Shown here piece by piece: positions 1 through 7,751 of a stretch of DNA of 10,993 nt. The stretch is taken from NCBI GenBank assembly GCA_029865195.1, contig JAOUHH010000064.1, forward strand, positions 1 to 10,993, written 5' to 3'. The translations under genes and the position numbers were made by a program. The notes under the pieces are model-generated. The model was not told the DNA's origin. It made no database searches and saw only the letters and a program-made list of their open reading frames with translations. The DNA comes from Desulfobulbaceae bacterium (GTDB taxonomy: Bacteria; Desulfobacterota; Desulfobulbia; Desulfobulbales; UBA5123). How positions within the stretch are numbered: position 1 is the stretch's first letter; every line of letters begins with the position of its first letter.

Positions 1-81
1 CGCCGTCTGGTGACGGCCATCCACCACGAGGTAACCCGCTACCATGTCGACCCCCAACGCCAACGCCAAAGTCGCGATTGA
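1..81 (+). CDS. C-terminal end of an unidentified gene upstream of the tape measure (partial)
   Basis: The first reading frame is open from the window edge to a TGA at 79-81 and would encode 26 residues containing VTAIHHEVTRYHV. Nearly all its codons end in G or C, as in the neighbouring phage genes, which supports real coding. It would overlap the tape-measure start by 38 bases, in keeping with the tight packing of this operon. Genes just upstream of tape measures are often tail assembly chaperones, but the fragment is too short to identify. A chance open frame at the window edge is the alternative. Confidence 0.4.
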   Translation, partial: RRLVTAIHHEVTRYHVDPQRQRQSRD

Positions 82-1891
82 AATCTATGTCGATGACAAG
101 GGCAGTGTGCGCATCCGCGAATTCGCGGGCAATACCAAGAACGCCCTGGATGATATCGACCAGAAAAATCAAGGCATAACCGGTCGGATCAAGACGGGGT
201 GGGCCTCGGTCAAGGGTGCCTGGGTCGAGGTCATGGGGGTGCTCATGGCCCTGCGGGGAGCCTGGGAGTTGATCAACTCCTCGGCCAAGGCCAAGCAGGA
301 GGAGGTGGCCTTCAGCAATCTGGCCGCGAGCTATGGGGTGTCGGCCAATAAGATGATCGCCGATCTTAAACGGATGAGCGGGGAGACCGTTGCCGATGCC
401 GAGCTGATCAAATCCGCCGGTACCGCCATGATGATGGGGCTTGACCCCACCTCCATCGTCGGCCTCATGAAGATCGCGCGCGGCACCGCCAAGCAGACCG
501 GCCAGACCATAACCCAGGCGTTTAACGATATCACCCTGGCCTCGGCGAGACAGTCCAAAATGATCCTCGACAACCTGGGGATTATCCTGGACGTCGACAA
601 GGCCAATAAAGACTACGCCGAGTCCATCGGCAAGACCTCGGCCCAGCTCAACGACATGGAGCGCAAGCAGGCATTCCTGAACGCTACCCTCAAGGCGGGC
701 GATGAGCTGCTCGCCAAGATGGGAAACCAGACCGATACCGCCGCCGACAAGTTGGAGCGCTGGAAGGCAAGCGCGCAAAATGGCATGCAGGTCGCGGGCA
801 ATCTCTTGCTCTATGTGGTCATGGGCGTGGAGATGGGCTTCACCGGTATCGGTGTCGTGTTCAACAAGGTGATTGAATACTACTTCAAACTCGAATCAAT
901 TTTAGCAAAAACAGGTTCCAAAGTCGTTGGGTTAGGTGAAAAAATTCCTTTGGTCGGCAGGTTTTTTACAAAAGGCCGCAAGGCGTTGGACAGCTTTTCC
1001 AATGGTCTGAAAAATGTAAGTGACAATGCCCATCTTGCTGCCAACGTGGGCATCAAGCATTTGCAGGAAACTGCCGACACCATGAGCGCCACCTGGAAAG
1101 CGGGCGGTGATGCAATCGGGACCTACAACAAGGGACTGCGGGAGCAAAAAGCGGCCGCCGAAGCCTTGGCCGAGGCTCAAAAGAAGCTGGAGGACCAGAA
1201 AAAGAAATTCATCGAAGATGAGAAGAAGGCCGCCAACGCCCAGCAATCCCTGATCGAAGAGATGTACAAGGAGGCCGGGTTCGGGGCGGAGGCCTACTTC
1301 CAGCAGGAATCCAACAAGCTGATCAAGAAGGCCTCGGATTGGGAGAAGGCGGGAGCCGACACCCTGCAGGTCGAAGAGTGGCTCTACGAGCAGTTGGGCA
1401 AGCTCTCCACGGAAGCCTGGTCCAAGGGCGAAGCAGCCGCCGGGCAATACATGGATAGTTTGCAGGCCCAGAGCCGCACCCTGGTGGATGAGTTCAACGA
1501 GCTGCAGGTGCAGGTCACCGAGCGTCTTGATGAGATCGGCATCAAGGCCGAGCAGCTCGACGGCTACAACATGCACCTTTCGGCCTCCTTTGACGGTTCG
1601 GCGGTGAGCTACGGCGTTGACTCTCTGATCAGCAAGTTTCAGGAGCTGCAACGGGCCTCGGGTGTCGCCCGTGCCGGTTCCGATGCCGGGACCGGCGAAA
1701 GCGAGCAGGAGAAGAAGTATGACCCCTTCAATGAAACCACTGATGAGTTCATTGAGCGGGTTGATAATGAAAGCAGTCAAGGCAACCAAAGCGGTACCAC
1801 CATCAACAACTACAATTTCAACGCCAAGATGAGCAGGTCAGACGTCAACAACGTAATCGATGAGCAACGGCGCCGGGAGAGCCGGAGCTGA
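44..1891 (+). CDS. Phage tail tape measure protein (short, 615 aa)
   Basis: This protein sets tail length and is threaded through the tail tube. The N-terminal 240 residues are helical and resemble the conserved N-terminal region of tape measures, with a block on an all-helical background around residues 95-210. Hydrophobic stretches lie at about 60-80 and 250-276, the latter likely able to insert into a membrane. A Lys/Glu/Ala-rich coiled coil spans about 362-410. The last 35 residues carry an Asn-rich NNYNFN stretch, then SRSDVNNVIDEQRRR, an ending seen in many tape measures. At 615 residues it is short for the family, which predicts a short tail. GAGG at 28-31 lies 12 bases before the ATG, slightly far. 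An AT-richer patch at about 878-1050 interrupts the otherwise GC-rich gene. The stop overlaps the next start as TGATG. Confidence 0.85.
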   Translation: MSTPNANAKVAIEIYVDDKGSVRIREFAGNTKNALDDIDQKNQGITGRIKTGWASVKGAWVEVMGVLMALRGAWELINSSAKAKQEEVAFSNLAASYGVSANKMIADLKRMSGETVADAELIKSAGTAMMMGLDPTSIVGLMKIARGTAKQTGQTITQAFNDITLASARQSKMILDNLGIILDVDKANKDYAESIGKTSAQLNDMERKQAFLNATLKAGDELLAKMGNQTDTAADKLERWKASAQNGMQVAGNLLLYVVMGVEMGFTGIGVVFNKVIEYYFKLESILAKTGSKVVGLGEKIPLVGRFFTKGRKALDSFSNGLKNVSDNAHLAANVGIKHLQETADTMSATWKAGGDAIGTYNKGLREQKAAAEALAEAQKKLEDQKKKFIEDEKKAANAQQSLIEEMYKEAGFGAEAYFQQESNKLIKKASDWEKAGADTLQVEEWLYEQLGKLSTEAWSKGEAAAGQYMDSLQAQSRTLVDEFNELQVQVTERLDEIGIKAEQLDGYNMHLSASFDGSAVSYGVDSLISKFQELQRASGVARAGSDAGTGESEQEKKYDPFNETTDEFIERVDNESSQGNQSGTTINNYNFNAKMSRSDVNNVIDEQRRRESRS

Positions 1892-2259
1892 TGGCGCACC
1901 CCAGGTTTGTACTCGGTGCCTCCGAGCTCCAGTTTTCACGCGGCATCCAATACCCGACCGCCGCCCCCCGCGAGCGCCTCCAGGTGGTGGACCGCACCGC
2001 GGGCGGCACCCTGCAGCGCGAGGACCTCGGGGTCAATATCCGCACCCGGCCCATTACCTTCAAAAACCTGCCCAAGGCCGATTACGACGCCCTTGTCGCG
2101 TGGTTTGACACCGTGTGCGAGGGCTCGCTCCACGTGTTCACCTACTACGACGAGGACGAGGCGAGCATGCAGGTCATCATGCGCACCAACCCGCTCGACT
2201 TCAAACAAACCAGCTACCAGCGCTACGGCGGCGAACTCCTCCTGGAGGTGGTGGGATGA
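1891..2259 (+). CDS. Small tail-tip protein after the tape measure (122 aa), possible gpM/distal-tail analogue
   Basis: The ATG overlaps the tape-measure stop by one base and the stop overlaps the hub start by four (ATGA), so the three genes are probably translationally coupled. The protein is short, mostly beta, without signal peptide or membrane segment. It includes the aromatic stretch FTYYDEDE near residue 85. I do not recognise a named family from the sequence alone. Size and position, directly between tape measure and hub, match lambda gpM and the small distal-tail proteins that join the tail tube to the hub. That assignment is inference from context. A longer overlapping frame in this area, running in from 2115, belongs to the frame of the next gene and is not the true start of that gene. 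Confidence 0.7.
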   Translation: MAHPRFVLGASELQFSRGIQYPTAAPRERLQVVDRTAGGTLQREDLGVNIRTRPITFKNLPKADYDALVAWFDTVCEGSLHVFTYYDEDEASMQVIMRTNPLDFKQTSYQRYGGELLLEVVG

Positions 2260-5200
2260 GATCCGACCTGACCGCAGGCTTCCTCGCCGCCATGAGCTCC
2301 GCCAGCCGCAAACCGCGCCAGCTCCTGGTCTTTCATTTCGAGGCGGGGGATGTCTTCCTCTCCGATCAGGAAATCACCCTGGGCGGGATCACCTATCAGC
2401 CGCTCGTTGAAGATTGGGGCGAACTCACCGAGGCCGGAGACCCGGAGAGCGAGGTGACCGGCGGCATCCGCCAAATGACCATCACCCTGTGGAACGGCGG
2501 GAACAAACCCTTCTCCGATCACTTCCTGGGTGAGGACCCGGAAAACGTCGATGTCGACCTCTATCAATGGTTCGACGGTCTGACCGATGCGGACAAGGCA
2601 TTGCTTGACCGGCTGGTGGTGCAGGACCCAATCGAGTTCGACGAAAATTCCCGACTCCTCAAGCTGGATTTGGTGTCCATCGGCATGCGCTACGACGCCC
2701 GCATTGGCATGGTGCTCACCCGTGATGAGTGGCCTTATGCCTTGGAGGCCCATCTCGGCAAGACCATCGATATGATACTCGGCGCGCCCGGCCAGGTCAA
2801 AACGGTGTGCGCCAAAACCGCACCCCAAGCCACCCTGGACGGCTCCATCATCAGTTCCTCGATCACCATTGCGGTGCGCGAGAACCTCAACGAGTTGGGC
2901 TTTCCAGCGGCAGGTGAAATTCAGATCGACGAAGAGCACATCTATTACTCCGCCCGCACCGCTTCGGCCTTCACCGCCTCCATTCGCGGCTACCGCTCCA
3001 CCGAGAAGGCGGACCACTCCGATGGTGCGCCGGTTATCCAGAGGATCTTCGACCATACCTATCTCGTCGGCCAGGGCCCGCTCCAATCGATCACCAATGT
3101 CAAGGTGGCCGGATATCCCGCCCCCGCCTCTATCTATAGCGTGAACGCTGCGAGCAACCCGGCCCGGATTACCTTTAATCAGAAACCCTATTCAGTGCAG
3201 TTCGCGCCGTCCTCCTCTTTGGAAAACGTCACCTTTGACGACGTGGGCCCGGGCAACACCGCCTTTCAACCCCATAACGCCTTTGATGAGGACGCCAACA
3301 CCTCCTCGGCGATGATCAGCCGGAATTATCCGGTGTTGGCCTTGGTCCAGGTCAACGCCAATGTCAATCTGGGGCAGATCGTCCGCGCTCGTCTGGTGGT
3401 TCACCACTGGGAGACCAACTACTATCTCAACGATCACGTCGAGGTGTGGGTGGAGGGGGCGAACGTGATCGGCAACTTGAGCCGGCCGAGTTCCGATGAC
3501 AATCTGGTGCTCAAGGCAGAGGTGGATATCGACCATCCCCACGACCACGAGACCGGCGGCCAGCATGACCACCCCTTTGCCGATCCATGGATCGGGACCA
3601 ATAACCCGAGCCATGATCATCCGTTGGCAGCCTCAGAAGGACGGGCTGGCAATTCGGAATACGGCAGCTATGGTCCCTATGGGTTCTCCTCTTCCGGAGG
3701 CGGTGTTTCCGATGAACTCCTGGCCACGATCTGGTTTAACAACCTGTACCATACCGCCACATCCTCGGTGATCAATCTCAACATTGTCTCCACCTATACC
3801 GGAACCGCTCAAATCTACTACATCAAAGTCGTAACCGAGTGGGGGCAAACCGTCACCTTCAATGATCTGCCACCGGATTTTTCCGGCACGCTGACCATCA
3901 ATGGCGGCTCATGGCCATATATCGCCAGTAATCAAAATTACTGGGTGAAAGTATACATGTATCTGTATGTAAACAATGGCAGTATCAGTATTAAAATTAT
4001 CAACCCCCTCATCAAATACGACGCCAAGGTCTCCCTCACCGATTCCCGGACCACAGCCGTGTCCGCTTACATCAATCAGTCCGGCGATGTCTCATACACC
4101 CAAAACGATATCAAGGGATTGCCGATCAAGGACAAAGATGACGTTCAAAAGCTGCTCACCGACAATCGCCCTTTGGAGATCCTCAGCAAACAGACCCCCA
4201 CCAGGACCATTATCGACAAGTTTGATTTGACCGATTTCGTCAGCGTCACTTGGGCCTGGTACACCGGACGGGATGTGCAGCTGCGCTACATCGGCACCAC
4301 CGACGACGTCAAGATCTTCATCCCCCACATGTATTTCGAGGTGGAGTACCGGGCGCGCACCAGGGTCTTTTCCGATGAGGTGAGCGCTGAGGTGGTGGGC
4401 GGCGTTCTTCCAAGCAACCGGCCGGACACGGTGATCAAAACCTTGCTGACCGGTAAGGCGGACCTGCCCGCTGAACTGGTGGACACGGCATCCTTTAATG
4501 CGGCCGGGGCGCGGTTCGACTCCCTGGGCTACGCTCTTGATGGGATTTTACCCGGCTCCCTGACCGTGCGGGAGGCGATCAAAAAGATCTGTCTGCAAAG
4601 CCGCGCCCGCTTTATGTGGTCGGCGGGGCTGGCCAAGCTGCGGGTGCGCGACATTCAGGCCGACTGGTCTGGCGACCGCTTGCTCCTGCCGGATAATCTC
4701 GCCTTGCGTTCCCTAACGGCTCGGCGGACCCGCGTTGATGCCCTGGTCAATGTGGTGGAGCTTTTTTACGGCCGGGATCATACCGCAGCCGAAACCGGCC
4801 GGGAGGCCTACACCGGCTCGGTGAGCGTACGCGATAACCTCTCGATCCAAAAACACGGCGAACATGCCAACGCTGACCGCTGGTTGTTCGATCTGGTGGC
4901 AGATGGCGATCAGGCCGCCTCTTTAGCCGATTTTTATCTCGCTGCCCTTTCAACCCCTTCGACCATTTATGAGTTTCTGGCCTATCTCGATCAGTTCGAC
5001 CTGGAGCGCGGCGATCACCTCCAGGTGACCTCCTCGGGCTTCAACCAGATGCGCAAGACTCCCATGGAGATTCTCTCCGCAGATCGGGTTTTCGGTTCGG
5101 GCAAGGGCCGCCGGATAAATAGGATCAGGATCAAGGCGATCAACTGGTTCTACCTCCTCAAGTCGCTGACCCTCAACAATGGGGTGAGTGCTATCGATTC

Positions 5201-5669
5201 CTTGATCGGGGTCTTGGGCAAATACCTTGAGCTGGCCGACGGGGTACAACCGGTCGATCTGTTGAAGATCCTGATTGAACTCCCGACGAGCGACGCGGTC
5301 AGCGTGGCTGAAGCGCTGGCGTCCGAGTGGGTTATCCGGACGGATGTGGTCGATGGAATCACCACCGGGGATGCGTTGAGCTGCGAGCTGCAGCTTGATC
5401 TCTTTGACGGGGTTACGGCTTGGGACCGGCTCATCATCTGGAGGGATATCGGATATGGCGGCGGAGGGTACGGCGAGCACGGTTATGGCGGCGTGGCTCT
5501 GTGGATCGGGCCGAGGGACGATGAGGCAGGGCTGCTTGATGAGTTGCTGGTAGCGCTAAAGGTTGGTCTTAGCGAGGAGGTTACGGCCGGAGAGGAGTTG
5601 TTGTTCAGCGATGGCTATGGAAATCCGGCCATGGGGAGCGGGTATGGACTCAGCCCGTATGGTCGCTAA
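2256..5669 (+). CDS. Large tail hub / tail spike protein (1137 aa)
   Basis: Probable central tail-tip protein, the role played by lambda gpJ or Tal proteins: it closes the tail tube and contacts the host. The frame is open from 2115, but the ATG at 2256 is chosen because it overlaps the previous stop as ATGA and has GGAGG at 2244-2248, seven bases upstream. Residues 1-200 form an N-terminal beta domain like those of phage hub proteins. Residues 216-261 hold the common tail-protein insertion with GEIQIDEEHIYYS then IRGYRSTEKADHSDGAPV. Residues about 320-720 look like inserted beta-sandwich material, starting in a discoidin-like way (NAFDEDANTSSAM). A histidine cluster lies at 427-455 and a Tyr/Gly stretch at 469-476. 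The hub core resumes at about 767 with a helix then RARFMWSAGLAKLRVRD. Residues 973-1117 carry seven degenerate repeats, and Gly/Tyr-rich segments lie at 1066-1079 and 1119-1137. It may bind the receptor together with the downstream fibre. Confidence 0.8.
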   Translation: MRSDLTAGFLAAMSSASRKPRQLLVFHFEAGDVFLSDQEITLGGITYQPLVEDWGELTEAGDPESEVTGGIRQMTITLWNGGNKPFSDHFLGEDPENVDVDLYQWFDGLTDADKALLDRLVVQDPIEFDENSRLLKLDLVSIGMRYDARIGMVLTRDEWPYALEAHLGKTIDMILGAPGQVKTVCAKTAPQATLDGSIISSSITIAVRENLNELGFPAAGEIQIDEEHIYYSARTASAFTASIRGYRSTEKADHSDGAPVIQRIFDHTYLVGQGPLQSITNVKVAGYPAPASIYSVNAASNPARITFNQKPYSVQFAPSSSLENVTFDDVGPGNTAFQPHNAFDEDANTSSAMISRNYPVLALVQVNANVNLGQIVRARLVVHHWETNYYLNDHVEVWVEGANVIGNLSRPSSDDNLVLKAEVDIDHPHDHETGGQHDHPFADPWIGTNNPSHDHPLAASEGRAGNSEYGSYGPYGFSSSGGGVSDELLATIWFNNLYHTATSSVINLNIVSTYTGTAQIYYIKVVTEWGQTVTFNDLPPDFSGTLTINGGSWPYIASNQNYWVKVYMYLYVNNGSISIKIINPLIKYDAKVSLTDSRTTAVSAYINQSGDVSYTQNDIKGLPIKDKDDVQKLLTDNRPLEILSKQTPTRTIIDKFDLTDFVSVTWAWYTGRDVQLRYIGTTDDVKIFIPHMYFEVEYRARTRVFSDEVSAEVVGGVLPSNRPDTVIKTLLTGKADLPAELVDTASFNAAGARFDSLGYALDGILPGSLTVREAIKKICLQSRARFMWSAGLAKLRVRDIQADWSGDRLLLPDNLALRSLTARRTRVDALVNVVELFYGRDHTAAETGREAYTGSVSVRDNLSIQKHGEHANADRWLFDLVADGDQAASLADFYLAALSTPSTIYEFLAYLDQFDLERGDHLQVTSSGFNQMRKTPMEILSADRVFGSGKGRRINRIRIKAINWFYLLKSLTLNNGVSAIDSLIGVLGKYLELADGVQPVDLLKILIELPTSDAVSVAEALASEWVIRTDVVDGITTGDALSCELQLDLFDGVTAWDRLIIWRDIGYGGGGYGEHGYGGVALWIGPRDDEAGLLDELLVALKVGLSEEVTAGEELLFSDGYGNPAMGSGYGLSPYGR
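5172..5606 (+). repeat. Seven degenerate 18-20-residue protein repeats at the hub C-terminus
   Basis: The repeat is visible in the protein, not in the DNA. The core is a small aliphatic residue, three variable residues, Asp or Glu, one variable residue, then Leu (V-x3-D/E-x-L), usually preceded by DG or NG. Anchor residues are V977, V997, V1015, I1035, V1053, A1091 and V1109. The first five are spaced 20, 18, 20 and 18 residues apart, and the last two 18 apart, on either side of a Gly/Tyr-rich insert. Every copy has the acidic residue at +4 and Leu at +6. Regular spacing with conserved turn residues suggests a repetitive beta or alpha/beta stalk. Function is not known. Confidence 0.7.
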
Positions 5670-5915
5670 ATGTTGATGCAATGCGTGACCGGCGATCAGC
5701 TCCGGATGGTTCTCACTGCGGCTCCCAAGGTCTATTGCGGCCATTGCCGGATGCACTGTTTTTATGTGCGTAAGATCGGGGAAGGGATCGAGATCGCCAA
5801 CCTGGCGCCGGTTGGCGGACGGCCCAAGCCGGTGGAGAGGAGATGCCCGTTTTGCGGGCGCGATATCGCCGCCGGGCAAGATTTTTTACTAACCGATAAA
5901 GGGGAGTTACGATGA
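5670..5915 (+). CDS. Small zinc-ribbon protein within the tail operon (81 aa)
   Basis: The ATG follows the hub stop codon directly (TAAATG). A second in-frame ATG at 5676 is an equally good start, and no clear Shine-Dalgarno is seen, so translation probably depends on ribosomes finishing the hub gene. Two cysteine pairs, C23-x2-C26 (with C30 nearby) and C59-x2-C62 in CPFCGRD, are 32 residues apart and should bind one zinc as a ribbon. The rest is short and basic. Small phage zinc ribbons include Com of phage Mu, which controls translation of a DNA-modification gene, but no specific similarity beyond the Cys pairs is claimed. It could equally be a structural or assembly protein. The stop overlaps the next start as ATGA. 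Confidence 0.65.
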   Translation: MLMQCVTGDQLRMVLTAAPKVYCGHCRMHCFYVRKIGEGIEIANLAPVGGRPKPVERRCPFCGRDIAAGQDFLLTDKGELR

Positions 5916-6490
5916 ATATTTTACGAAAACTTTGGGGAAAAGTCCTTGATCTTTGGGGAAAAGTCCTTGATGGTTTGGCGCTGGCAAGGATCGCCTGTGC
6001 GTCATGGTCCAACTTCAAGGCGGTGAGTTCCGGGTTGCTTTACGGCCGAGTCAAAGTAACAGGACGTATTCACTTTGTGGTGCGCAATGCTAAGGGCGAA
6101 ATAATCCTTGATGAAGTCGCGCCCAATCTGGTGGTGACCACCGGGCGTGCCCACATCGCCAACCAGCTCAGCAGCAAGACCCAGGCGGCCATGGGCTATA
6201 TGGCGGTGGGTACCGGCACCACTTTGGTGGACGCCTCGAACACCGCGCTACAATCCGAGATTGACCGCAACGCCCTGACCTCAGTCACCCAGGGCACCGA
6301 CGCGGATGCCAACAAGGTGATTTACGTCTGCGACTGGGCCGCCGGGGATGGGACCGGAGCCATTACCGAGGCCGGGATTTTTAACTCGCCGTCGGCCGGG
6401 ACCATGTTATGCCGGTCTGTTTTTGCGGTCAAAAACAAGGGTGAAGGCGATAGCCTGACCCTGACCTGGTATCTGACCATTAACGGGTGA
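5912..6490 (+). CDS. Phage virion/tail-associated protein with duplicated N-terminal heptad (192 aa)
   Basis: AAGGGGAG ends at 5905, six bases before the ATG, a strong ribosome binding site. Residues 1-40 form an amphipathic, aromatic-rich helix containing LWGKVLD twice in a row (residues 7-20). Residues about 50-192 are a beta domain with NLVVTTGRAHIANQL, then YMAVGTGTTLVDASNTAL and a Gly/Ala-rich end with ITEAGIF. Proteins with this pattern are common in tailed-phage tail modules next to fibres and are usually annotated only as hypothetical or tail proteins. The position between hub and fibre suggests an adaptor that mounts the fibre, or a tail-tip decoration; that is inference. The N-terminal helix may be the docking element. 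Confidence 0.65.
   Translation: MNILRKLWGKVLDLWGKVLDGLALARIACASWSNFKAVSSGLLYGRVKVTGRIHFVVRNAKGEIILDEVAPNLVVTTGRAHIANQLSSKTQAAMGYMAVGTGTTLVDASNTALQSEIDRNALTSVTQGTDADANKVIYVCDWAAGDGTGAITEAGIFNSPSAGTMLCRSVFAVKNKGEGDSLTLTWYLTING
5930..5971 (+). repeat. Perfect 21-bp in-frame tandem duplication
   Basis: Two identical adjacent 21-base units, 5930-5950 and 5951-5971, each begin CTTTGGGGAAAAG and encode LWGKVLD. Because the unit is 21 bases, the duplication adds exactly seven residues, two helical turns, and leaves the frame intact. Lack of any mismatch indicates a recent event or slippage-prone sequence. Confidence 0.95.
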
Positions 6491-6494
6491 TGCG

Positions 6495-7730
6495 ATGACG
6501 ACCTATTCAACTATGTTACGACTCCGCAAGCCCGCATTGGGGCAGGCGGATTGGAAGGATGAAGAGGACGATGCCAAGGCGATTCTCGATTTCGTGGTGG
6601 CAGCCATGCTGCGCAACAATCAGGTCATTACCGGCTTGGCGGTGAGCGATGGCGGCGGGTTGACCGCCAACTATGCGGCTGGGGTGGTTGATGAGGCCGG
6701 AAACCGTTTCACGATCACTGCCTCCAGTGTAGCGGTGAGCCCGGCGGGAGCGCCTGGGGAGATCAAGCTCAATTGGATCTATGTCGATAATGCGGGCGTG
6801 GTCCATGCCGCCACCGTGCAACCCTCCGGGGATTACGTCCCCCTGGCGCTGGTTGACGCCACCGAAACCGCGATCTCCGGAATTGCCGATCTGCGGGCCA
6901 TGGCGGAGCCGGAGGCGGTGCATGACAATCTCCTGCTCAACCCAGCTTTTCAGGTCAACCAGGACGTCTACACCTTCGGCACCGCCATCGGCACGGCGTA
7001 TAAATATCTGCTGGATGGCTGGTTTAGCGACACGGTCAACGGCAAGATCACCAACAACGGGGACGGCACCTACACGGTGACCGATTTGCTGCAGATCCTG
7101 GCGGACCGCGCGGATCTGGACGGGGTGACGGTGACCGTGTCCGCCGAGGTCACCGATGCCGGAAGCCTCACCGTTTCAGCGGGCGGGGCTGACAGCAGCT
7201 CGTCTCTCGGGACGCTGACCCAGATCGGCAGTCTGACCGGCAGTGTGGGCTCGCTGACCTTTGAGCTCGACGTGGGCACCAAGACCTGGCCGGTCATTAA
7301 ACTTTCCGGCAGCGCAAAGTTTAAAGATCTCAAGGTCGAGGTGGGAAGTTTGCGCACGCCTGCGCGGCGGATGTCACACGGTGAGGAGTTGGCTAAGTGT
7401 CAAAGACAGTACTATAAAACTTATCTTCAATCCAATGCCCCGGGAACAGTAACAAACGTCGGGAGTATTTTGTACTATTCCTTTGAAACCGGCTCGTCCA
7501 AGTTTTGGGTTAATGTTGTGTTTCCCGTGACCATGCGCGTTGTACCAACGCTTTATACCTATTCCCCTGTAACCGGGGCGGTAGGTAAAGCGTATTGTAT
7601 GTCCGATGCGGCGGATCTAACCATGGGAGGCATCTCCATATCGGAAAGTATTGGCAGGGTCGGTAACTCCCAGAACATTAACACAGTAGGACATGTTCAT
7701 TGTCATATAGTGGCCATTGCAAGGCCATAA
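6495..7730 (+). CDS. Phage tail fibre / receptor-binding protein (411 aa)
   Basis: The start is four bases after the preceding stop, with a weak GGGTGA ahead of it. Residues 1-140 form an N-terminal attachment domain with YAAGVVDEAGNRFTI. From about 145 comes NLLLNPAFQVNQ followed by YKYLLDGWF, a pattern typical of modular fibre domains. Residues 180-290 are Ser/Thr/Gly-rich beta structure. From about 294 (SHGEELAKCQRQYYKTY) the C-terminal domain matches the receptor-binding tips of many fibres, with FPVTMRVVPTL near 345, and ends with a GHVHCHI stretch. The DNA for roughly the last 115 residues is less GC-rich than the rest, as expected if the tip was exchanged by recombination. No template repeat or reverse transcriptase of a diversity-generating element is present in the window. 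Confidence 0.85.
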   Translation: MTTYSTMLRLRKPALGQADWKDEEDDAKAILDFVVAAMLRNNQVITGLAVSDGGGLTANYAAGVVDEAGNRFTITASSVAVSPAGAPGEIKLNWIYVDNAGVVHAATVQPSGDYVPLALVDATETAISGIADLRAMAEPEAVHDNLLLNPAFQVNQDVYTFGTAIGTAYKYLLDGWFSDTVNGKITNNGDGTYTVTDLLQILADRADLDGVTVTVSAEVTDAGSLTVSAGGADSSSSLGTLTQIGSLTGSVGSLTFELDVGTKTWPVIKLSGSAKFKDLKVEVGSLRTPARRMSHGEELAKCQRQYYKTYLQSNAPGTVTNVGSILYYSFETGSSKFWVNVVFPVTMRVVPTLYTYSPVTGAVGKAYCMSDAADLTMGGISISESIGRVGNSQNINTVGHVHCHIVAIARP

Positions 7731-7737
7731 CTTTTTT
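7711..7737 (+). terminator. Weak terminator-like hairpin at the end of the fibre gene
   Basis: TGGCC (7711-7715) and GGCCA (7723-7727) pair around a seven-base loop. Three bases later comes a run of six T (7732-7737). The hairpin overlaps the fibre stop codon. The stem is only five pairs, extendable by one G-U, so it would at most reduce read-through into the next two genes. Chance is possible. Confidence 0.3.
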
Positions 7738-7751
7738 GGGGAAAAGAGAGC

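Noticed and set aside
932..1789. Long open frame of 285 codons on the - strand
   Set aside because: It lies wholly inside the tape measure gene and reads as Leu/Gly-rich low complexity, a mirror of GC-rich codons on the other strand.
2115..2255. Upstream extension of the hub protein by 47 residues
   Set aside because: Arg/His-rich out-of-frame translation of the preceding gene; the ATGA overlap and GGAGG support the start at 2256.
2223..3086. Long open frame of 287 codons on the - strand opposite the hub gene
   Set aside because: Antisense shadow of a well supported gene; no ribosome binding site or recognisable motif.
7374..7730. Variable region of a diversity-generating retroelement in the fibre tip
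   Set aside because: No template repeat, accessory protein or reverse transcriptase in the window, and no enrichment of AAC/AAT codons.
5931..7746. TTTGGGGAAAAG seen three times (5931, 5952, 7735)
   Set aside because: Two copies are the tandem duplication; a further 12-base match in 11 kb is expected by chance.
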